A stretch of 64,000 nt of DNA from an uncultured Pelagibacteraceae bacterium (GTDB taxonomy: Bacteria > Pseudomonadota > Alphaproteobacteria > Pelagibacterales > Pelagibacteraceae): assembly GCA_902547535.1 (NCBI GenBank), contig CACCOB010000002.1:1-64000 (forward strand), given 5' to 3'. Of this stretch, positions 28,766 to 38,292 are shown piece by piece. Positions within the stretch are counted from its first letter, which is position 1, and the number at the start of each line of letters is the position of its first letter. The position numbers and the translations under genes are program-made. The notes below the pieces were generated by a model. The model was not told the DNA's origin. It ran no database searches and was given only the letters and a program-made list of their open reading frames with translations.

Positions 28766-29854
28766 ATGAAAATTGGATCAATTTCAGAGGATAAAAATAT
28801 TGAAAAAAGAGTTTCAATAACTCCAGATATAGCAAAAAAATATATAGATCTTGGTATAGATGTGCAAATTACTGAAAATTATGGAGAACACTTAGGTTAC
28901 TCAAACTCAAATTATGAAAAACAAGGTGCCACGATAATTAAAAGTAAAAAGGAATTAATTGAAAAATCAGATATAATTGTCCAGATGGGTCTGATTGAAG
29001 ATGATGATTTATCACTTTTAAATTCAAAACATACTTATATTGGAGTTTTAAATTCGCACAAAAATAAAGAGAGACTTTCTTCATTGATAGAAAAAAAAGT
29101 AAATTTTTTTTCTTTAGATCTTCTTCCCAGGATAACAAGAGCCCAGTCAATGGATATACTATCATCCCAAGCTAATTTGGCAGGTTATAAAGCTGTAGTT
29201 GAATCTTTTTCAATATTTGAAAAAGCTATACCAATGATGATGACAGCAGCTGGAACAGTTCCAGCAGCAAAAGTATTAGTTGTTGGAGCAGGTGTTGCAG
29301 GCCTGCAGGCTATAGCAACGGCGAAAAGAATGGGTGCTATCGTATTTGCAACTGATGTCAGAGTTGCCTCAAAAGAACAAGTTGAAAGTTTGGGTGGTAA
29401 ATTTCTAGTAGTTGAAGGATCTGAAAATTTAGAAACTGAGGGTGGTTATGCCAAAGAAGCCTCAGAGGAATTTAAAAAGCAACAAGAAGAACTTCTTGCA
29501 GAAACATTAAAAAAAATTGATATTGTAATTTGTACAGCATTGATACCTGGAAAAACAGCACCATTAATTATATCTGAGAAAATGATTAATAATATGCAAT
29601 CTGGGTCAATAATTTATGACTTAGCTGCAGTTCAAGGAGGGAATGCAGCTTTTACAGAAGTTGACAAAATAATCGATAAAAATGGCGTAAAAATTGTAGG
29701 TGAGAAAAATATTTTAAATAAATTACCTTCATCTTCTTCAGGTCTTTATTCAAAAAATATTTTTAATTTTGTAACTAATTTATATGATAAAAAAAATAAA
29801 AAATTAAATATCAACCTAGAAGATGAAATAATTGCTAAAACAATAATTAAGTAA
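28766..29854 (+). CDS. pntAA: NAD(P) transhydrogenase subunit alpha part 1
   Basis: 'ERRVSITPD'-like N-terminus, 'VLVVGAGVAGLQAIATAKRMGAIVFATDVR'. Confidence 0.93.
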   Translation: MKIGSISEDKNIEKRVSITPDIAKKYIDLGIDVQITENYGEHLGYSNSNYEKQGATIIKSKKELIEKSDIIVQMGLIEDDDLSLLNSKHTYIGVLNSHKNKERLSSLIEKKVNFFSLDLLPRITRAQSMDILSSQANLAGYKAVVESFSIFEKAIPMMMTAAGTVPAAKVLVVGAGVAGLQAIATAKRMGAIVFATDVRVASKEQVESLGGKFLVVEGSENLETEGGYAKEASEEFKKQQEELLAETLKKIDIVICTALIPGKTAPLIISEKMINNMQSGSIIYDLAAVQGGNAAFTEVDKIIDKNGVKIVGEKNILNKLPSSSSGLYSKNIFNFVTNLYDKKNKKLNINLEDEIIAKTIIK

Positions 29855-29858
29855 ATTT

Positions 29859-30170
29859 ATGGAAATTGATCCTTTTATATTTAGATTAAGTATTTTTATA
29901 CTTTCAATATTTATCGGATATTATGTAGTTTGGAGTGTAACTCCATCACTACATACACCGTTAATGTCAGTAACTAATGCAATATCTTCTGTAATTATTG
30001 TTGGTGCAATAATTGCTTCATTATCAGGTGGATCTTCAAATAAATTTGATACCTCAAACATATTTGGTTATTTAGCAATAATATTGGCAGCAATAAACAT
30101 TTTTGGTGGTTTCTTAGTTACCCATCGTATGTTGGCAATGTATAAAAAAAAAACAAAAGATAAAAAATGA
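29859..30170 (+). CDS. pntAB: NAD(P) transhydrogenase subunit alpha part 2
   Basis: 'GYYVVWSVTPSLHTPLMSVTNAISSVIIVGA'. Confidence 0.93.
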   Translation: MEIDPFIFRLSIFILSIFIGYYVVWSVTPSLHTPLMSVTNAISSVIIVGAIIASLSGGSSNKFDTSNIFGYLAIILAAINIFGGFLVTHRMLAMYKKKTKDKK

Positions 30171-31567
30171 TTTCAGTTAATTTCCTAGCAATATTTTATC
30201 TAATTTCAGGTGTATTATTTATACTTGCTTTGAGGGGTCTATCTTCCCCAGAAACTTCTAGGAGAGGTAATGTATTTGGAATTATAGGGATGGCTCTAGC
30301 TATTGTTGTAACAATATTATCAGTCGATAATTTTTCATCAGGCTTAATATATCTAATTATTTTTTTAGCAATAGGGGGCTCTATAGGTGCTTTTATAGCA
30401 TTTAAAATACCGATGACGGCAATGCCAGAATTAGTTGCTGGTTTTCATAGTTTGGTAGGTTTAGCCGCTGTATTTGTTGCAATATCAGCATTTTTAAATC
30501 CTCAAGTTTTTAATTTAGGTTTTCCTGGAGAAATAAAAATTGCAAGTCTCATAGAAATGTCTTTAGGTGTATCAATTGGAGCTATCACTTTTACTGGATC
30601 CATAATCGCATTTTTAAAATTAAGAGGAATAATGTCCGGCTCGCCAATAACTTTTACAGGCCAACACTATTTAAATCTATTTTTTGGACTTTCTTTGATA
30701 GGACTGATCTTTTACTTGTGTATAACCCAGGGAAATATTTGGTTTTGGACTATTATCATTATTTCTCTATTGGTTGGTGTGTTACTTATTATTCCAATTG
30801 GAGGAGCTGATATGCCAGTTGTGATATCGATGTTAAATTCGTATTCAGGATGGGCAGCTGCTGGAATAGGATTTACACTTGAAAATACAGCTTTAATTAT
30901 AACTGGAGCATTAGTCGGTTCATCTGGGGCTATTTTATCATACATTATGTGCAAAGGAATGAATCGATCATTTTTTAATGTAATATTAGGTGGATGGGGA
31001 GCTTCAGAAACAGATTCCTCATCAAGATCATTAAAAGAGCAAAAGCCTGTAAAAAATGGAAATGCAGATGATGCTGCATTTCTTATGAAGAATGCTTCCT
31101 CTGTTATAATAGTACCTGGATATGGAATGGCAGTGGCCCAAGCCCAGCATGCATTGAGAGAGATGGTAGATGCTTTAAAAAAAAATGGGGTAAAAGTTTC
31201 GTATGCAATCCACCCAGTAGCCGGAAGAATGCCAGGACATATGAATGTTTTACTTGCTGAGGCAAATGTTCCATATGATGAGGTTTTTGAATTAGAAGAA
31301 ATTAATAATGATTTTTCAAATTGTGATGTTGCCTACGTAATTGGAGCAAATGATGTAACTAATCCAGTTGCAAAATCAGATCCGCAAAGTCCAATTTATG
31401 GAATGCCAGTTCTAGACGTTGAAAAAAGTAAATCAGTTTTATTTGTAAAGAGAAGTCTTTCACCCGGATATGCAGGGATAGACAACGATTTATTTTATAG
31501 AGATAATACTTTAATGTTATTTGCAGATGCAAAAAAAATGACTGAAGAAATAGTAAAAAGTTTATAA
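30167..31567 (+). CDS. pntB: NAD(P) transhydrogenase subunit beta
   Basis: 'GADMPVVISMLNSYSGWAAAGIGF', 'VPGYGMAVAQAQHALREM', 'HPVAGRMPGHMNVLLAEANVPYDEV'. Confidence 0.95.
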   Translation: MISVNFLAIFYLISGVLFILALRGLSSPETSRRGNVFGIIGMALAIVVTILSVDNFSSGLIYLIIFLAIGGSIGAFIAFKIPMTAMPELVAGFHSLVGLAAVFVAISAFLNPQVFNLGFPGEIKIASLIEMSLGVSIGAITFTGSIIAFLKLRGIMSGSPITFTGQHYLNLFFGLSLIGLIFYLCITQGNIWFWTIIIISLLVGVLLIIPIGGADMPVVISMLNSYSGWAAAGIGFTLENTALIITGALVGSSGAILSYIMCKGMNRSFFNVILGGWGASETDSSSRSLKEQKPVKNGNADDAAFLMKNASSVIIVPGYGMAVAQAQHALREMVDALKKNGVKVSYAIHPVAGRMPGHMNVLLAEANVPYDEVFELEEINNDFSNCDVAYVIGANDVTNPVAKSDPQSPIYGMPVLDVEKSKSVLFVKRSLSPGYAGIDNDLFYRDNTLMLFADAKKMTEEIVKSL

Positions 31568-31568
31568 C

Positions 31569-32261
31569 TTGACTAAAATATTTTGTGATATTGCAGATAA
31601 AATTTTAGTAAAGTCTTTTAATAAAAAAACTATTGTTAAAGGATTTACAACAAATCCAAGTCTAATTAGAAAAGCTGGAGCAAAAAACTATAAATCTTAT
31701 TGCTTAGAGCTCCTTAAAATAACAAATAAACCCATCTCTTTTGAGGTTTTTGCAGATAATGAAAAAGATATGATTTCACAAGGCTTAAAAATCAGTAGCT
31801 GGGGAAATAACGTTTTTGTGAAAGTTCCTGTATTAAATACAAAAGGAAAATTTATGGGAAAAGTAATTAAAAAACTAAATAAAAAAAATATAAAATTAAA
31901 TATTACTGCAGTATATACATCAAAACAAACCAGACAGATTTTAAAAGAAATAAATAAAACAACAAAAGTAATTATTTCTATTTTTGCTGGAAGAATGGCA
32001 GATGCAGGAAGAGATCCTATTCCAGAATTTTACAAAAGTATAAAGCTTTCAAAAAAATTTAAAAATGTAGAAATATTATGGGCCAGTACAAGAGAACCAT
32101 ATAATTATATTCAGGCAAAAAGATTAAAATGTCATATCATAACTATGCCACCTTCGATTATTCAAAAAATTGAGAATTTTGGAAAGACAACACAAATGTT
32201 AACAAAAGATACTGTAAAAGCATTTTTAAATGATAGCAAAAAATCTAAATTTAGAATTTAG
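31569..32261 (+). CDS. tal: transaldolase
   Basis: 'FCDIADK', 'KGFTTNPSLIRKAG', 'FVKVPV', 'NITAVYTSKQT', 'FAGRMADAGRDP'; TTG start. Confidence 0.82.
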   Translation: MTKIFCDIADKILVKSFNKKTIVKGFTTNPSLIRKAGAKNYKSYCLELLKITNKPISFEVFADNEKDMISQGLKISSWGNNVFVKVPVLNTKGKFMGKVIKKLNKKNIKLNITAVYTSKQTRQILKEINKTTKVIISIFAGRMADAGRDPIPEFYKSIKLSKKFKNVEILWASTREPYNYIQAKRLKCHIITMPPSIIQKIENFGKTTQMLTKDTVKAFLNDSKKSKFRI

Positions 32262-32283
32262 TTAAAATTTATAATATTAATAT

Positions 32284-33003
32284 TTAATCATCATATTTTG
32301 AAAACCTTGTTCTTCTTAAAATTTTTTTTATTAAAAAAAGTTTTAATTTTTTAAAGGGTCCATAAATCCATCTTGAGTTAAAAAGTAAACTTGGATTTTT
32401 AATAAATTTTTCATCAAATTTAATTTTTTCTATATATTCATTTTTGACAAAAATGCAGTTACCAGTATGACTGATGATTGTATAGTTTTTATTATTTGCA
32501 ACTTCTAAAGCAGAGGAGAAACTACAGCCTGGATTATTACTTTCGTGTCTCTTGAAAACTCCAGGCTTGTAAGTACTATTTATTTCTATCACAACTATTT
32601 TAGGATCATAAGCTTCAAAATTTTCCCAAATTTCGAGGTCGTAAGAGTCAATATCTATTGAGAGAACATCAAATTTTTTATTGAGTGAGGTTGATTTTAA
32701 AACATTTTTTAATGATTTTGTAGAATTAGGATCTGCCTCTATATTAACATTTATAGGAGTTATATTTTCATAATCTAAACAAGTTTTTTTTAAGTCCAAA
32801 AATCTTCCTTTATCACCTTCAATATATACTGCTTTAGCATTGAAGTTTTTTACTAAATTAAATGTATTTGAGTATAATTTACCATCCCAAGCTCCAAATT
32901 CACAAACCTCTAAATTTTTAATTTCCAACCTTTTAATCAGCTCCTCTATTATTCCGTCCTCTCCAAATTGGCTAAAAACATTTTTTTTAAATTTATCAAA
33001 CAT
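32284..33003 (-). CDS. FkbM-like methyltransferase / 'SQFGEDG' family protein
   Basis: 'SQFGEDGIIEEL', 'EVCEFGAWDGKLYSNT', 'DVLSIDIDSYDLEIWE'. Confidence 0.6.
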   Translation of the reverse strand: MFDKFKKNVFSQFGEDGIIEELIKRLEIKNLEVCEFGAWDGKLYSNTFNLVKNFNAKAVYIEGDKGRFLDLKKTCLDYENITPINVNIEADPNSTKSLKNVLKSTSLNKKFDVLSIDIDSYDLEIWENFEAYDPKIVVIEINSTYKPGVFKRHESNNPGCSFSSALEVANNKNYTIISHTGNCIFVKNEYIEKIKFDEKFIKNPSLLFNSRWIYGPFKKLKLFLIKKILRRTRFSKYDD

Positions 33004-33019
33004 AAACTTTAAATTAATT

Positions 33020-33096
33020 TGGTTGCGGGGGACGGATTTGAACCGCCGACCTCAAGGTTATGAGCCTTGCGAGCTACCAGGCTGCTCCACCCCGCG
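33020..33096 (-). tRNA. tRNA-fMet (initiator, CAT anticodon), CCA encoded
   Basis: Reverse complement CGCGGGGTGGAGCAGCCTGGTAGCTCGCAAGGCTCATAACCTTGAGGTCGGCGGTTCAAATCCGTCCCCCGCAACCA; C1:A72 mismatch typical of initiators. Confidence 0.95.
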
Positions 33097-33100
33097 GTAA

Positions 33101-33307
33101 TTAGATTCTATTTTTGAGCTTATTAAGTTTTTTAACTCTTTTAATGTTTTCCTGAAGAATTCTTTTTTTCTTTTCAGAGGGTTTTTCATATGTATTTTTT
33201 AATTTTATAATTTTAAAAAAACCATCCCTTTGAAGTTTTCTCTTTAAAACTCTTAAAGCTTGCTCAATATTATTATCTTTAACTTCTATTTTAATAACTA
33301 CCTCCAA
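33101..33307 (-). CDS. rpsU: 30S ribosomal protein S21
   Basis: 'VVIKIEVKDNNIEQALRVLKRKLQRDGFFKIIKLKNTYEKPSEKKKR'. Confidence 0.93.
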   Translation of the reverse strand: MEVVIKIEVKDNNIEQALRVLKRKLQRDGFFKIIKLKNTYEKPSEKKKRILQENIKRVKKLNKLKNRI

Positions 33308-33355
33308 AAAATGGCATCATTAACACTTTATGTTTTATTTGTCTATTATATTTCA

Positions 33356-33931
33356 TTAATTTTGTTTAGGTAATAATGCTTTCTCTTTTTCTTTCTTTTC
33401 TCTTTTAATTCTTCTATCTGCTTTTTCTAAAGCAACTATAAGATCTTTTTGAGTAAAAAGTCCCATTGCAACAGGATCTTTAGAATTTAGATTATTGTAG
33501 TTCCAATAACTTTTATTTCTTATCGCTGTTACAGAGTTTTTTGTAATACCTACTAATTTTGCAATCTGGGTATCCTTCAAATTTGAATGGTGTTTGATTA
33601 ACCATAATGCAGAATCTGGTTTATCCTGGCGTTTTGATAAAGGTACATATGTTTTTGATTTTTTTTCTTCATTTTCTATCTCAACATTATTCTCTTGCAA
33701 AATTAAATCTCTGTTTGGATCTTCTGAAGAAAGATTTATCTCGTCTTTAGTAAGTTGCCCGGCTATTATTGGATTATAACCAACTATACCTTTTGCAACC
33801 TCTCCATCTGCAATTCCTTGAATTTCTACTTCATGTAATTTGCAAAAGTTTGCAATTTGCTTAAAGGTCAAAGAAGTATTTTCTACAAGCCAAACAGCTG
33901 TTGCCATTGGCATTAATGGCGCGTTAGTCAT
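33356..33931 (-). CDS. trcR: DUF1013 / TrcR cell-cycle transcriptional regulator
   Basis: 'PLMPMATAVWLVENTSLTFKQIANFCKLHEVEIQGIADGEVAKGIVGYNPI', 'QIAKLVGITKNSVTAIRNKSYWN'. Confidence 0.87.
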   Translation of the reverse strand: MTNAPLMPMATAVWLVENTSLTFKQIANFCKLHEVEIQGIADGEVAKGIVGYNPIIAGQLTKDEINLSSEDPNRDLILQENNVEIENEEKKSKTYVPLSKRQDKPDSALWLIKHHSNLKDTQIAKLVGITKNSVTAIRNKSYWNYNNLNSKDPVAMGLFTQKDLIVALEKADRRIKREKKEKEKALLPKQN

Positions 33932-34158
33932 TATTTATTTTCAGCTCTAAAGTTTTGAAATTTTTTGTTAAATTTACTTACTCTTCCTTTATCTAATATT
34001 TTTTGTTTACCCCCAGTCCAAGCTGAGTGAGATTTAGGATCAATTTCAAGTTTGAGTATTTCTCCTTCGGAACCCCATGTTGATTTGGTTTCAAACTGAC
34101 TGCCATCAGTCATTTCAACAACTATTTTGTGATACTTTGGATGTAAGTTTTTTTTCAT
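33931..34158 (-). CDS. rpmE: 50S ribosomal protein L31 (Cys-less form)
   Basis: '[29 protein letters not shown]...[29 protein letters not shown]'. Confidence 0.93.
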   Translation of the reverse strand: MKKNLHPKYHKIVVEMTDGSQFETKSTWGSEGEILKLEIDPKSHSAWTGGKQKILDKGRVSKFNKKFQNFRAENK

Positions 34159-34193
34159 AGGCGGTCTTATAACAAAAAGATTATTAAAAACAA

Positions 34194-34940
34194 TTAAAAG
34201 TTATCAAGTGTTTTCATCATTTTTGAATATATACTGCTACTTGCGGCTCTAATATCTATGCTATCATCTTTATATTTGCTGAAATCATTTGTAATTCCTC
34301 CAGCTTCTTTAACAATAAGTATGCCTGCAGCAATATCCCATAAATTAATATTATTATGAAAAAAACCATCTAATCTTCCAGATCCTACATACGCTAAATC
34401 CAGAGCTGCACATCCTGTATTTCTTATATTTAAATTGGGAAAAATGCTTTTCAATCCAATCTGATCAGATGAAAATAAACAATCTTCAATATCATTTTTG
34501 TTAGATACTCTTATTCTATGATTATTAAAAAAAGCTCCATTATTTTTTTCAGCAAAAAACATTTCATTTTTAATAGGATCATGTATCAGGGCAGATATTA
34601 AATCATTATCAATTTTAAGTGCAACTGAAATTGCAAAATGTGGTATTCCGTGTAAAAAATTAGTTGTTCCATCGATAGGATCAATTATCCAAACTTTGTC
34701 TTTGTCATAATTTTCAATTTTTCCATTTTCCTCTGTCAAAAAAGAATAATTTTTCTTTGCTTTAGAAAACTCCTCAATAAGAATTTTCTCAACTTTTTTA
34801 TCAGTCTTAGTTACAAAATCTCTTGGCCCTTTTTTTGCAACTTGTAAATTTTCTACCTCGCCAAAGTCTCTAATAATTATTTTTGATGCTTTTTCGCACG
34901 CTTTGATCATTATATTTAAATTTGGAGATATAGAGTTCAT
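34194..34940 (-). CDS. suhB: inositol monophosphatase family protein
   Basis: 'FLTEENG', '[25 protein letters not shown]', '[16 protein letters not shown]'. Confidence 0.92.
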   Translation of the reverse strand: MNSISPNLNIMIKACEKASKIIIRDFGEVENLQVAKKGPRDFVTKTDKKVEKILIEEFSKAKKNYSFLTEENGKIENYDKDKVWIIDPIDGTTNFLHGIPHFAISVALKIDNDLISALIHDPIKNEMFFAEKNNGAFFNNHRIRVSNKNDIEDCLFSSDQIGLKSIFPNLNIRNTGCAALDLAYVGSGRLDGFFHNNINLWDIAAGILIVKEAGGITNDFSKYKDDSIDIRAASSSIYSKMMKTLDNF

Positions 34941-34943
34941 TTA

Positions 34944-35504
34944 TTAAATTTTTTTTACGTATTCAAATGTTCTTGTATCTAATATTATCTCATCATTAGC
35001 CTCCACGAATGGTGGTACTTGTATTTTAACTCCATTATCAAGAATAGCAGGTTTATAAGAGGAGGAGACTGTCTGCCCTTTAAGTGCAACATCAGTAGAA
35101 GCGATTTTACAACTAACTTGATTTGGCAGCTCAACTTCAATTGGACTCTCATTATAAAAACTAACTGTTACCTCAAGGTTTTCAGTCAATAATTTACCTT
35201 TTTCACCAACTATGTTTTTTCTTATTTCAATCTGCTCAAATGTTTTAAGATTCATAAAATAATAATTATTTTCATCTGCATAAAGAAAACTAAAACTAAT
35301 TTCCTCTACTGAAGCTTTCTCGACTGACTCACTTGATCTAAATCTCTCATTTAATTTGGTATTTTTCCTAACACTTTTCATTTCTATTTGAGCAAAAGCA
35401 CCACCTTTTCCTGGCTTTACATGTTGTGTCTTAAGAACTTGCCATAAATCATTTTTATGTTCTAAAAGCATTCCTACTCTAATTTCTCCAGCATTAATTT
35501 TCAT
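34944..35504 (-). CDS. efp: translation elongation factor P
   Basis: 'HVKPGKGGAFAQIEMKS', 'PPFVEANDEIILDTRTFEYVKKI'. Confidence 0.94.
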   Translation of the reverse strand: MKINAGEIRVGMLLEHKNDLWQVLKTQHVKPGKGGAFAQIEMKSVRKNTKLNERFRSSESVEKASVEEISFSFLYADENNYYFMNLKTFEQIEIRKNIVGEKGKLLTENLEVTVSFYNESPIEVELPNQVSCKIASTDVALKGQTVSSSYKPAILDNGVKIQVPPFVEANDEIILDTRTFEYVKKI

Positions 35505-36115
35505 TTTAACATTTCCACAGCTTTTTTTGGGTTATATTTTTTATTATTCCAAATGTAACCTGAAATAGCTAAAAAATTAGCATTATTCAATAACAGATTT
35601 TTATAATTTTTTGAGTTGATACCACCAATTGCAACTAAAGGGATATTGGTCAATATTTTTATTTTATTTAGAACTTTCGTAGATGCTCTAAACTTTACTT
35701 TTTTAGTTTTTGTTTTACTAAAAGCACCAAAAGCTAAATAGCTTGCTTTTTTTTTAATAGCTTGTTGTGCAAGTTTAATAGAATTATGACAAGTTATTCC
35801 TATTATTTTATTCCCTATTATTTTACGGGCATCTTTTATATTCATATCTTTTTGTCCCAAATGACAACCATCAGCATCAAGTTTTTTTGCTAACCAAGGG
35901 TCATCATTTACTATAAACTTTACTTTCTTATCTTTACATAATTTCTGAATTTTTTTTCCAATTAAAATTTTTTTATCTAAATTATATTTTTTAAATCTCA
36001 TTTGAAAAAAACTTATTTTGTTTGTACTTAGAACTAATTTTAGATCCTTAAAGAAATAATTGTTTATTCTATTTGGGGAAATAAGATAAATAAATTTTTT
36101 TTTACTTATTTTCAA
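35501..36115 (-). CDS. thiE: thiamine-phosphate synthase
   Basis: 'IVNDDPWLAKKLDADGCHLGQKDM', 'IIGITCHN', 'LVAIGGINSKN'. Confidence 0.85.
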   Translation of the reverse strand: MKISKKKFIYLISPNRINNYFFKDLKLVLSTNKISFFQMRFKKYNLDKKILIGKKIQKLCKDKKVKFIVNDDPWLAKKLDADGCHLGQKDMNIKDARKIIGNKIIGITCHNSIKLAQQAIKKKASYLAFGAFSKTKTKKVKFRASTKVLNKIKILTNIPLVAIGGINSKNYKNLLLNNANFLAISGYIWNNKKYNPKKAVEMLK

Positions 36116-37112
36116 GTTCTTTTGACCATTTTCCTATAGCAGCTAGGGAACACATTTTAGCTCTATGATTAAAAGTATTTTGAGTTAATTCTTTATCTTT
36201 GTTATTTTTTGACCATATTTTCAGTGCACTTTGTTGCAAAGCTCTTCCAAAGGAATAAGTCATAATAAATTTAGTTTTATTATTTTTATTTATTAAATTT
36301 AAATTTTCAGTACTCTCTATTTCTAATTGACCTCCAGATAAAAAAGCAATCCCAGGCACCTCACTTGGCACTGAATTTTCAAGGCATTGAAGTGTTTTTT
36401 GAGCAACTTCCTCACCAAAAATTTTATCTTTTGACTGGTTACCAGCTAATATCATATTGGGTTTTAAAATTATTCCTGAAAGATCAACTTTATGTAATAT
36501 TAATTCCTCAAAACATTTTTTAATAACTTCTGATGTTTTTTTTAGGCAAATATCAGCAGAATGATCACCATCCATTAATACTTCTGGTTCAACTATTGGA
36601 ACCATTCTACTTTCTTGGACTATAGCAGAATACCTCGCAAGTGCATGTGCGTTAGAATGAATTGCTAGTTTACTCGGGTATTCCTTGCTTACACTATAAA
36701 CACCCCTCCATTTTGAAAATCGAGCACCAAGCTCATAGTATTTTTTTAATCTTTCTCTAAGTCCGTCCAAACCTTCAGTTATTTTTTCCTCAGTGGAGTT
36801 TGCTAAATCTTTTGTGCCTGTATCAACTTTAATTCCAGGTATAGCTCCTGAAGAAGAAATTAAATCAGGAATCGAAACTCCAAAACTTGTCTTTTGTTTT
36901 ATTGTTTCATCATAAAGAATTACACCACCAATATATTCCCCCATACTTTTAGATGAAAAGAGTGTTTCTCTGAATGAAAGTCTATTTTCTGGAGTTGAAG
37001 GAACATTTACTGCTTCAAGTCTTTTTGTCATTGTTCCATTACTTTCATCTGCTGCAAGGATACCTTTGCCATTAGAAATTATTTTAAGTACAATTTTATT
37101 AAGTTCAGACAT
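36102..37112 (-). CDS. fructose-bisphosphate aldolase class I
   Basis: 'KGILAADESNGTMTKRLEAVNVPSTPENRLSFRETLF', 'GVILYDETIKQ', 'PIVEPEVLMDGDH', 'ILKPNMILAG'. Confidence 0.94.
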   Translation of the reverse strand: MSELNKIVLKIISNGKGILAADESNGTMTKRLEAVNVPSTPENRLSFRETLFSSKSMGEYIGGVILYDETIKQKTSFGVSIPDLISSSGAIPGIKVDTGTKDLANSTEEKITEGLDGLRERLKKYYELGARFSKWRGVYSVSKEYPSKLAIHSNAHALARYSAIVQESRMVPIVEPEVLMDGDHSADICLKKTSEVIKKCFEELILHKVDLSGIILKPNMILAGNQSKDKIFGEEVAQKTLQCLENSVPSEVPGIAFLSGGQLEIESTENLNLINKNNKTKFIMTYSFGRALQQSALKIWSKNNKDKELTQNTFNHRAKMCSLAAIGKWSKELENK

Positions 37113-37113
37113 A

Positions 37114-38292
37114 TTAATTTAAAGCGGTTATACCAGGTAGCTTTTTGCCTTCAAGATATTCTAAAAAAGCTCCACCTGCAGTTGAAACAAAATTAAAATT
37201 ACCAACAACTTTTAAGTTATTTAATAATGAAACAGTATCTCCACCACCTACAACAGAAAAAATTTTGTTTAATTTTTTATTTTCAATTATTTTTTTTGCT
37301 ATTTTAATGCTTCCATTAGCAAAATTTGGGTTTTCAAAATATCCAGCTGGTCCATTCCACAATATTGTCTTACTATTATCAATTATGTTTATTATTTTAT
37401 TAACTGTTTTTGGACCAATATCTAAAATCATCTCATCAGGCAAAACTTGATTTAATTCTTTATTTTTAGAAAGCCCATTTAAATCTTTGGCTACAAGAAC
37501 GTCATCAGGATAAATTATTTTACATTCTTTTTTTTTTGAAAGTGATAAAATTTCTTCAACTATTTCGTTACAATTTTTTTCTTTTATTGATTTTCCAATA
37601 TTATTTCCAAAATATTCAATAAAATTATTAGCCATACCTCCAACAATCACAATATTATCAAGCTTTGGTATTAAATTTTTAATAATATCTATTTTAGTAG
37701 AAATTTTAGATCCTCCAATTATGCATGTTATTGGTTTCGTTATTTCTGCTGTAATTTTATTAAGAGCACCCACTTCTAAATCTAGTTGGAGTCCAGAGAA
37801 AGATGGTAAATACTTAGAAATTTGTTGAATTGATGCATGAGCTCGATGAGAGCAGGAAAAAGCATCATTTACATAAATATCCCCAAAACTTGCAAGATGT
37901 TTTGCAAATTTACTATCATTTTTTTCCTCCTCAGCATAAAACCTTATATTTTCTAAAATAAAAATCTCTTCATCAAATTTTTCAAAAAAGTCTTTATTTT
38001 TAATTTCATAAATATTTTCTGTGATTAATTTTATACTTTTATTCAATTTTTTTCTTAAGTCTTCACATATTGGTTTTAAGGATAGCTCTTTTACTGTTTT
38101 ACCTTTTGGCCTTCCCACATGTGATAGAATTATTATTTTAGTTTTTTGTTGTATTAAAAAATTTAAAGTAGGTAGTATTTTGTCAATTCTGGTTGTGTCA
38201 CTTATTTTTCCATCTTCTAAAGGGACATTTAAGTCTAATCTTAATAATATTTTTTTACTTTCAAGATTTTTTTCATTTGAAATACTTTTCAT
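37114..38292 (-). CDS. pgk: phosphoglycerate kinase
   Basis: 'LLRLDLNVPLEDGKISD', 'SHVGRPKGK', 'ILENIRFYAEEEKND', 'GGSKISTKI', 'VGGGDTVSLL'. Confidence 0.96.
   Translation of the reverse strand: MKSISNEKNLESKKILLRLDLNVPLEDGKISDTTRIDKILPTLNFLIQQKTKIIILSHVGRPKGKTVKELSLKPICEDLRKKLNKSIKLITENIYEIKNKDFFEKFDEEIFILENIRFYAEEEKNDSKFAKHLASFGDIYVNDAFSCSHRAHASIQQISKYLPSFSGLQLDLEVGALNKITAEITKPITCIIGGSKISTKIDIIKNLIPKLDNIVIVGGMANNFIEYFGNNIGKSIKEKNCNEIVEEILSLSKKKECKIIYPDDVLVAKDLNGLSKNKELNQVLPDEMILDIGPKTVNKIINIIDNSKTILWNGPAGYFENPNFANGSIKIAKKIIENKKLNKIFSVVGGGDTVSLLNNLKVVGNFNFVSTAGGAFLEYLEGKKLPGITALN

Noticed and set aside
33004-33019. tRNA-fMet as an att site for an integrated island
   Set aside because: No integrase and no repeated tRNA 3' end seen downstream near 32.2-32.3 kb.
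32840-33100. Plus-strand ORF 86 aa
   Set aside because: Antisense to the SQFGEDG gene and reads through the tRNA-fMet gene (…GTDLNRRPQGYEPCELPGCSTPR is a classic tRNA-antisense peptide).
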